Of a stretch of DNA of 14,126 bases, positions 8,999 to 14,126 are shown in pieces. Origin of the DNA: Podochytrium sp. JEL0797 (taxonomy: Eukaryota > Chytridiomycota > Chytridiomycetes > Chytridiales > Chytriomycetaceae); NCBI GenBank assembly GCA_027596195.1, contig JADGJG010000692.1, positions 1-14,126 of the forward strand, given 5' to 3'. How positions within the stretch are numbered: the first letter of the stretch is position 1; every line of letters begins with the position of its first letter. The translations under genes and the position numbers were made by a program. A model generated the notes under the pieces. The model was not told the DNA's origin. It searched no databases and saw nothing but the letters and a program-made list of their open reading frames with translations.

Positions 8999-9956
8999 AT
9001 GGCAAGCATGCGCCTTGCGTGTGTTCCTGTTGCTGACCCCGCTTATTTTACTCCATTCACTAGGGCGGAGGTGCTAGATTTGCTCACCCGAAATGGGTCT
9101 GGACGTAAGCGCTTCCCCTGTTTCTCTTTTTGCGCGAGATCGCCTCGCTCACCCTCCCCTCCCCTTAGGTACTATGGAGGCTGGTGGCCCGAGCCCAAGA
9201 GCGCCAAGTTCAACTCGGTCATCACCATGACGGCCATCCTCGGCCTCACTGGCGCTGCCTGGACGCTGTCTGCCGACCGTGAGGTGAGGTGTTTGGGTTC
9301 GCGCCGTCTTCGTTTTTCTCACGCTTCGCGGCAACACCCCCAAACAGAGAAGACTCATGTACCCGCAGAACTGGATCCCCTCAATGCTGTGGGCCAAGGA
9401 GTTCCACGTACGTATTGCCCTCTATGTGGTGTGCGTGACGGCGGGGAGATACCGATCTCCATCTCGACTTTTGCCGTTGAGGATCTCGCGGCCCCGTCCC
9501 CGCCGCTGCTTTTCGAATATATTCAGAGCTGGGATGGTGCAACCGGCACGGGCGTTATGTGGATTGAGCGAATCGTGATGGGGGGAGGGCGGCGCTTGTG
9601 CGACACGGCAAACGAAAAATGAGTGCTCGTTGCTCATCAGTCCATTGATGCCCTCTTCGTGCTGCATGCGTGATTGTCGAATGCGTTGGATTGCCGGTTG
9701 CGTGTGTGGTGGTTGCGTGGGTGAGAAGGCGCGCGAGCCAGTAGAGATGTGATTTGATCACGCGCGTGGACACTTCCCTCTCTCTCCTCTTCGTATCCGT
9801 TTTAGCTGTATTCTATTCTGACTTGATTAACACCCACAGGACCCGAAACACGTTGCTTTCTGGAAGGAGCAGTTGGAGAAGGAAGGTCGCGAGTGGATCG
9901 AGCCCATTCCCGACTCGATGAAGAGCTGGTGGCCATTGTACCGCAAGCAGGAGTGA
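8999..9956 (+). CDS. small single-pass mitochondrial membrane protein, complex I accessory subunit-like
   Basis: Five exons: 8999-9022, 9064-9104, 9169-9283, 9348-9407, 9840-9956 (357 nt, 118 aa). The protein has a short N-terminus, then a HPKWVWTYYGGWWPEPK motif (about residues 14-30), a hydrophobic segment (..VITMTAILGLTGAAWTL.., about 36-54), then SADRERRLMYPQNWIPSMLW and a charged, Trp-rich tail ending SWWPLYRKQE. This pattern (W-x-GGWW-x-PK, one transmembrane helix, S-A-x-x-E-R-R, then a P-S-x-x-W segment) recalls small uncharacterised proteins of fungal mitochondrial NADH:ubiquinone oxidoreductase; the assignment is from memory and moderate. The first intron could use GTTCCT at 9023 (phase 0, chosen) or a GC donor at 9017. 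The single-frame alternative over 8999-9110 lacks the WVW motif, so I prefer splicing. The last intron (432 nt) is unusually long. Confidence 0.75.
9408..9839 (+). other. unusually long intron (432 nt)
   Basis: The donor is GTACGT at 9408 and the acceptor CACCCACAG ends at 9839, phase 0 on both sides. It is six to ten times the usual intron length here. I found no C/D box pair, tRNA-like fold or credible coding frame in it. The open frames on either strand have no recognisable protein features. Confidence 0.7.
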
Positions 9957-9972
9957 TCGTAATTGAATGTCG

Positions 9973-9978
9973 AATAAA
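9973..9978 (+). terminator. polyadenylation signal AATAAA
   Basis: AATAAA begins 17 nt after the TGA (9954-9956) of the small membrane protein gene. It is followed by T-rich sequence and then by the PUS1-like start codon at 10034. Confidence 0.6.
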
Positions 9979-10033
9979 TCACTTTTCTTTGTCTTTTCTT
10001 TTTGTTTTTGTTTTTGCGCCCAATCAACAGAAC
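9979..10033 (+). promoter_or_regulatory. T-rich tract and splice-acceptor-like site before the PUS1-like start
   Basis: A long T-rich tract (about 9981-10017) is followed by CCCAATCAACAG ending at 10030, only 3 nt before the ATG at 10034. It has the shape of a 3' splice site. No donor fits in the 77-bp intergenic gap. It may be the acceptor of a 5' UTR intron starting further upstream, a trans-splice acceptor, or just a T-rich promoter element. Confidence 0.35.
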
Positions 10034-11685
10034 ATGGAAAAACGACCTTCCGACGAATGCGAAGCTTCACCGCCCGCCAAGGTTGCCAAGACTGAGGAGG
10101 CTGTCAGTGTCGCAGAACCAGATACACCCAAGGGTGATGCACCCAAGAAGGACAAGGCGCCTAAGCAGCGCATGGCTGTCCTGTTTGGCTATCGCGGTAC
10201 CGGCTACAAGGGCTCGCAGTTCAACGGGGAGACAGAGACCATTGAGAAGGCCCTGCTGGACGCCTTTGTCAAGAGCGGGGCCATCACCGCAGAGAACAAT
10301 GATCCCAAGAAGGTGTGTGTTGTTTCTCAGAAAGTGAATCGATACTAACCAACCACCCAGATTGGACTCAACCGCTGCGCGAGGACAGACAAAGGCGTAC
10401 ATGCGGCCGGAAACGTGGTCTCGGCAAAGCTGCTGGCGATTGACGACATTGTTGCCAAGATCAACGCGTGCTTGCCGGACCAAATCCAAATCTACGGTAA
10501 CTCATCCCGTCGCGTAGTTTACCTCTTGGTATTCTGAACCTCTCCCGCTTGCACACGTTGTCTGCCAGACGCGTTCCAGACCGTGTCGTCCTTCAATGCT
10601 AAAAACCACTGCGGCGGGAGACAGTACGAATACTCGTTGCCCACCTACGTCCTCAAACCTTCCACGCGCTATCTGTACCAATATTCCAACTTACCTGAAG
10701 AAAGCGTCGAGATGGTGCAGGAGGAGGCTTACAGCGAAGTTGTCAAATTCAGATTGGAAAAGGAATCTCTCGAAGAATTGCGCAGCTGCTTGAAGCTTTA
10801 CGAAGGGTATGCATTCGAACTTGGCCCCCCATGTATTTCGTATCTTCTTTGCACTCGTCTGATTGTGCCAACAGCACACACAACTTCCACAACTTCACGG
10901 TCGGTTGCAAATTCAAGGAAAAGAATGCGGGGCGATACATGACGTCTTTTGTTGCGGGTGAACCTTACGTACGCGATGATGGTGTTGAATGGATCAAGTT
11001 GCGCGTCTGCGGTCAATCCTTTATGCTGCATCAGATTCGAAAAATGGTTGGACTCGCGGTGATGATGACGCGCACCAAAACTCCTGCAGCGCTCGTGACG
11101 TTGGCGTACAAGGAGCAGAAGATCAACATTCCAAAGGTTCCAGGTGAGTTAGCTCTATTCCTCTGTTTTTTTGAAATGCTAACAAACCTTGCTGTTTTCT
11201 GTCGACCGCGGATGATAGCTCTTGGGTTGATGCTGCGCAAGGTGAGCACCGTTTGGATTGGTCAATGATATTCTGCCGAATGCTGAATTGTTTCCTTCCA
11301 GCCAACGTTCGACGCCTTCAACGAGCAGCAAAAAACCAAGTTTGAAAACCGAAAATCAGTCGAGCTCGACAACTACACGGTACAAACTCTTTTCCCTCCC
11401 CTTCCTCTCCCAAATTTCTACTTCGACTCAACGCGCCCCCCGATCCAAATTTAGAACCTCGTCGACTCCTTTGTCGAACAATACATCACCCCCGACATGT
11501 ACCAAGAAGAATCGGACCAACACGTGTTCCTCAACTGGATCAGACATGTGGACTCGCACGCGGCGGACTTTGCGTGGTGGTTGACCAAGGAAGGGGACGT
11601 GCTTGTGGATTTGAAGCCTGTGGATGTGAAGGAAGATGCGGATGAGGATGCAGTTCCCGGACAGAAATTCAATCAGGAGGATTGA
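10034..11685 (+). CDS. PUS1: tRNA pseudouridine synthase, Pus1/TruA family
   Basis: Seven exons: 10034-10312, 10361-10496, 10569-10806, 10875-11143, 11219-11241, 11302-11379, 11455-11685 (1254 nt, 417 aa), all phases consistent. The family isomerises uridine to pseudouridine in tRNA (and other RNAs), mainly in nucleus and mitochondria. Seen here: a Lys-rich, possibly nuclear-targeting N-terminus (1-48); the TruA-fold opening AVLFGYRGTGYKGSQ; the catalytic motif RCARTDKGVHA with D103; SSFNAKNHCGGRQYEYSLPT; the YEGTHNFHNFT motif formed across the 10806/10875 junction; GQSFMLHQIRKMVG; and the C-terminal LGLMLRK. These match eukaryotic Pus1 rather than Pus3. ATG 10034 is chosen because upstream in-frame sequence is intergenic and overlaps the previous gene. 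A 23-nt micro-exon (11219-11241) encodes ALGLMLRK. The tail is acidic and may be disordered. No canonical AATAAA follows. Confidence 0.93.
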
Positions 11686-11874
11686 GGGGAGATTTAACGG
11701 AAGCGCGTTCCGTGCGTTGGAATTAGTCACTTTGTATCGTCAAATGAATGAATCTTGCTGCCGCGTGTGCCTGCCCTCTTTTCCTTTTTTCCTCGCTTCC
11801 TAAAACAGAAACGGATTGAAGCGGTGGCCTGATAAGCCTGACGGGCGCGAAGTCTCATTCACGGAAAAATGGTT
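11686..11874. other. intergenic between convergent genes
   Basis: This holds the 3' flank of the PUS1-like gene. It has no AATAAA on the plus strand; AATGAATGAATC at 11743-11754 is the nearest A-rich candidate. I see no gene or repeat in it. Confidence 0.5.
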
Positions 11875-11880
11875 TTTATT
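11875..11880 (-). terminator. polyadenylation signal AATAAA (minus strand)
   Basis: On the minus strand AATAAA lies 131 nt after the TGA (12014-12012) of the 45-codon reading frame. The PUS1-like gene on the plus strand ends at 11685, so this signal supports a separate minus-strand transcript arriving from above 12000. Confidence 0.55.
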
Positions 11881-12011
11881 TGACATTGGTGACATAACAA
11901 GAGAAGCGATTGAGGGGATAAGATATCAGGGACCAGCGTGAGGAAGGATGTGGGAGACGGAGGGAGGGGAAGGAGTTCTCGCACCCCCCCGTCCGCCTGC
12001 GCCACACCTTC

Positions 12012-12149
12012 TCAAATCTGAACAGGCTTGCGGCGCATCAGCTTTCTCTTTTGGATCATCTTGTCTTGTGGGTTGGCAGTGGCTTGGGCCAGGGTGATGA
12101 GAACCAAGAGGACCACGGCGCTCATGAGGGAGAAACGGAGGAGTTGCAT
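12012..12149 (-). CDS. 45-aa micropeptide with signal peptide or membrane anchor
   Basis: ATG 12149-12147 to TGA 12014-12012 on the minus strand. The first 25 residues, MQLLRFSLMSAVVLLVLITL followed by AQATA, form a classic signal sequence: a short basic N-region, a hydrophobic core, and an A-x-A end. The remaining 20 residues begin NPQDK and are strongly basic, with KRK and RRK clusters. It is either a secreted basic peptide cleaved after ATA, or a one-helix membrane protein with a cytosolic basic tail. I do not recognise a family. Support for a real gene is the signal-like N-terminus and the AATAAA downstream on the same strand at 11880-11875. It is divergent from TIM9, with starts about 300 bp apart. 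Single-exon and very short, so chance cannot be excluded. Confidence 0.5.
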   Translation of the reverse strand: MQLLRFSLMSAVVLLVLITLAQATANPQDKMIQKRKLMRRKPVQI

Positions 12150-12447
12150 GTTCGTGTTTTTTTTGGGATGCTTTTTTTGGAATCATCACCTTCTTCGCAG
12201 CAATTGTTCAGAACAGGTTCGCGCCACCCAATTCTAGAATCGACCGCTTGTATTTATTCTTCACAAACAGGAAGTAATCCATTTGGGGCGAGGCCGGGGA
12301 ATTTTTTTCGGGGGTTTGGAGGATTGAGGCCGGGTATCTGGAGTGGTTGCGATAAATGTCGATTCCTAAGTCGGGATTGGTAGACTCTGAAATATACACA
12401 GACGCGCCTTCCTTCCTTCCTTCCCATGAGCCTCAAAAAAAATCACC
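12150..12447. promoter_or_regulatory. divergent intergenic region, micropeptide and TIM9
   Basis: About 300 bp between divergent start codons. It contains four to five TTCC units at about 12408-12425, just before the TIM9 start, and several short A or G runs. No TATA box or long inverted repeat is evident. Confidence 0.4.
12208..12282 (-). CDS. 24-codon upstream reading frame
   Basis: ATG 12282-12280 to TGA 12210-12208 on the minus strand, 58 nt upstream of the micropeptide start. It encodes MDYFLFVKNKYKRSILELGG plus four residues. If the micropeptide transcript starts above 12282, this would be an upstream open reading frame able to limit its translation. It may equally be a first exon, but I found no donor that joins it in frame, or it may be chance. 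Confidence 0.25.
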   Translation of the reverse strand: MDYFLFVKNKYKRSILELGGANLF

Positions 12448-13319
12448 ATGAACGCGCAAGAATCGCAACAGAGACGAGTGGTGAACAACCCTCCCCCACC
12501 CCTGACGGCATGATCGCACAAATAACCCTTCCCCCCTCTCAGTTCAAGGACAACTACACGGGTCTCTCCCAAATGGTGGACGTTTGTTTCCGGGACTGCA
12601 TCCACGATTTCACTTCCAAGTCGCTGATGGCAAAGGAGGTGAGCCCATCCGCCGGAGCACCTCTCAATCACAGCAAGCGAATTAGTCCTTTTGAGTCGAG
12701 TGGGAAGTGGGAGCGAAGATTGAGGCGCTTGGTGATCAGAGTTGATGTCGAAAAAAAAGAGCAAAAAGCGAGGATCGAAGGAGGAGAGGGTCGGATTGAG
12801 ATGGAGTTTGAGATGCGGAAGAGGGGAAAGCGTATATTGTTGCGGTAGTGGGGATTGGAGAACGGAATCATGGGCGAGTTTCCAAATCCCCCAGTGTGCG
12901 AACAGATTCCCAAATTCGAAGCGGAGTAATCGAAATGAACCAGCCGAGATTGCGGGGAGAGGATGGGACTGATCTGCTGTGCCGAAATGGAACGACAACG
13001 CGGGAGATTTGTAACCGTGAATCACGGTCGTCAAAAAGAAGGTTCAACGGGAATGAGTTTTTCAGATACTGGGCGTTTTTTTGGTGGTTGTTGCTTTGGG
13101 TGGGCAACGCGGGAGCCGAGTTGGGCTTTTTGGCAAGGGGGCTGGCGGAACAAATTTCGCGCGAGTGGGAGAGTGGGGTTTCTAATTCTTGGTTTTGATT
13201 TGCAGGAAACCTGCATCAGCCGGTGTACCGAAAAGTTCTTGAAGCTTTCTATGAGAGCTGATTTCAATGCTGCGGCATACCATCTCGAACAGCAGAAGGC
13301 GCTCCCACCAGCAGTTTAA
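12448..13319 (+). CDS. TIM9: mitochondrial intermembrane-space chaperone Tim9
   Basis: Three exons: 12448-12477 (or to 12480), 12543-12638, 13206-13319, giving 79 (or 80) aa. Small TIM proteins form a hexamer with Tim10 in the intermembrane space and carry hydrophobic precursors to the TIM22 and SAM complexes. The twin CX3C motif is clear (CFRDC at about 26-30, CISRC at about 46-50), with D-F-T-S between and E-K-F-L-K after, as in Tim9. The start is set by an intron: CCCTTCCCCCCTCTCAG is a strong acceptor ending at 12542, a CTGAC branch-like site precedes it, and MNAQESQQRR joins in phase to FKDNYTGLSQ, giving the normal Tim9 length. Without that splice, an ATG at 12426 opens an in-frame path with a 39-residue Pro-rich extension atypical of the family. 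The second intron is 567 nt. Confidence 0.88.
12639..13205 (+). other. unusually long intron (567 nt) in TIM9
   Basis: The donor is GAG|GTGAGC at 12639 and the acceptor GATTTGCAG ends at 13205. The intron separates the two CX3C motifs. It is purine-rich at about 12740-12840 and holds a short perfect inverted repeat, ACCGTGA/TCACGGT (13014-13028, 1-nt centre). Several open frames cross it on both strands, but none shows recognisable protein features. Confidence 0.75.
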
Positions 13320-13339
13320 ATGAGATTACAACTAGTGAG

Positions 13340-13345
13340 AATAAA
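13340..13345 (+). terminator. polyadenylation signal AATAAA
   Basis: AATAAA lies 20 nt after the TAA (13317-13319) of TIM9, in the expected place for its transcript end. Confidence 0.65.
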
Positions 13346-13587
13346 GGATCAAAGATAAGAGCAATTTCGCGTCCTTGTGTGGCAAAAATTCGTGAAAAGC
13401 CGTGTGGGCCGTTATCGATTAAAAGGGAGAAGCAATATTCCCTTTGTGATCTATCTTCTCTCTCTCTTATAGGTTGTTATACCCAAATCGTATTTCCCAG
13501 AACGGCAAACAAACCACCGGCTTCTCGAAGACTTTTTTTCCCACCCAAAATTGCTTGTGTCTGCATCCCCCATCAACGACATCAGCG
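13346..13587 (+). promoter_or_regulatory. intergenic, 5' region of the myosin-motor gene
   Basis: This is a 242-bp stretch with no gene. It has a CT-rich tract (about 13452-13470) about 120 bp upstream of the chosen start codon. No TATA box or repeat stands out. Confidence 0.4.
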
Positions 13588-13946
13588 ATGCGCGGAGCAC
13601 CCACAACAGCAAGCAACGCCAGCGAGTTTGGCGGCATTGACGACATTGCGCGGCTGGCCAACCTCACCACGGCCAACTACCGCAGCACCACCTCCACTTC
13701 AACCACGACCTCCCCGGGCGACGATCTCGTTGCCCGCTTCCTCCAATACCGGTACGCCGCCGGGCAGCTCTTCACCCGGGTTGGGTCCACGGGCCTGGTG
13801 GCTGTGAACCCCGTTGTGAGCGGCACAACACCCTCCCATCAGCAAAACACGGATGCGCCAGGCCAGGCGCCGCACATCGATGCCTTTGCCGCCCGCGTGT
13901 TCTTCCACATGTTGCGTGAGCAGCAGGACCAGTCGGTGCTGTTTCT
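13588..13946 (+). CDS. N-terminal exon of a myosin-motor protein, chitin-synthase-like
   Basis: ATG 13588 opens a 359-nt first exon that ends at a GTGAGT donor (CT|GTGAGT at 13947, phase 2); the rest lies beyond the window. After a Thr/Ser-rich N-terminus, GDDLVARFLQYRY, LFTRVGSTGLVAVNP and FAARVFFHMLREQQDQSVLF match the start of a myosin motor: the strand before AVNP and the helix before the P-loop. The P-loop itself would be in the next exon. The short, degenerate stretch between AVNP and the PHI segment, and the L-F-T-R-V-G wording, most resemble the motor domain fused to class V/VII fungal chitin synthases, which make cell-wall chitin at sites of polar growth. A plain myosin is the alternative. 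The start follows a CT-rich leader, and no earlier in-frame ATG has coding character. Confidence 0.72.
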
Positions 13947-14011
13947 GTGAGTAGATTGCAGATGGTCCCCATTTCTCACGAGGGGATCGAACCCTGGCCC
14001 TTTCTTTCCAT
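13947..14011 (+). other. intron start with tRNA T-arm-like motif on the minus strand
   Basis: After the GTGAGT donor, the minus strand reads GGTTCGATCCC at 13993-13983, an exact match to the Pol III B-box/T-arm consensus. It has a four-base-pair stem (AGGG/CCCT) around a TTCGATC loop. No acceptor-stem partner, D-arm or T-run terminator is visible, and the upstream side on the minus strand dissolves into homopolymer. It is either a tRNA or tRNA-derived-element remnant, or chance. Confidence 0.3.
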
Positions 14012-14126
14012 GGGGGGGGGGGGGGGGGGCGGGGCGGGGGGGGGGGGGCGGGGGCGGCGGGCGGGGGGGGGGCGGGGGGGGGGCGGGCGGCGCGGGAGAG
14101 GGAGAGCGGGGCGGGGCGGGGGTCGG
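14012..14126. repeat. G-rich low-complexity contig end
   Basis: A run of 18 G (14012-14029) is followed by about 95 bases of nearly pure G with scattered C, ending in GGGAGAGGGAGAG and more G. The sequence could form G-quadruplexes, but composition and position suggest degraded base calls at a contig end. Confidence 0.7.

Noticed and set aside
9422..9773. Open frames on both strands in the 432-nt intron
   Set aside because: They have no recognisable motifs, and the flanking exons join in phase to a coherent 118-residue protein without them.
12366..13034. 222-codon open frame on the minus strand
   Set aside because: It runs antisense across TIM9 exons 1-2 and part of its long intron, and has no recognisable domain or plausible codon pattern. 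The purine-rich plus strand makes its complement poor in stops.
14012..14126. G-quadruplex array or telomere-like end
   Set aside because: There is no regular unit such as a telomeric repeat; the sequence is irregular poly-G with scattered C and looks like failed base calling.
1..14126. CRISPR array, transposon with terminal repeats, or rRNA
   Set aside because: I saw no regularly spaced repeats, no transposase or reverse-transcriptase motifs, and no rRNA-like sequence on either strand.

Overview
This is a eukaryotic window. Every larger gene is broken by GT-AG introns, mostly 41-75 nt, whose splice phases join exactly. Genes sit 60-270 bp apart, and AATAAA signals follow several stop codons. 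A nuclear Tim9, a nuclear PUS1-type pseudouridine synthase and the first exon of a myosin-motor protein that most resembles the motor fused to fungal chitin synthases fit an early-diverging, possibly zoosporic, fungus. That placement is inference; other protists are not excluded. Both ends of the window are homopolymer-rich (G and C runs), like poorly resolved contig ends.

Layout: (1) 1-123, an intron tail with a 22-C run. (2) 124-1032 (+), an unrecognised gene whose reading frame breaks several times and which holds a diverged tandem repeat. (3) 1080-5066 (-), nine exons encoding a 1195-residue GAF-GAF-PAS-cyclase-TPR protein of the cyanobacterial CyaB1 type, but with nearly all catalytic residues of the cyclase domain replaced. 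(4) A 75-bp divergent promoter with an exactly centred inverted repeat. (5) 5142-8933 (+), eight exons encoding a 1132-residue coiled-coil protein. (6) 8999-9956 (+), five exons encoding a 118-residue single-pass membrane protein that looks like a mitochondrial complex I accessory subunit. (7) 10034-11685 (+), seven exons, PUS1-like. (8) 12012-12149 (-), a 45-codon signal-peptide or membrane micropeptide. (9) 12448-13319 (+), three exons, TIM9. (10) 13588-13946 (+), the first exon of a myosin-motor protein that runs off the window.

The most striking content is the pair in the middle. A multidomain ligand-sensing protein with a dead-looking cyclase domain shares a symmetric promoter with a large coiled-coil protein. 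Co-expression is suggested by the arrangement; a joint function is only inference. The genes from 8999 to 13319 are short housekeeping genes, two of them mitochondrial, and show no obvious functional link to the pair.
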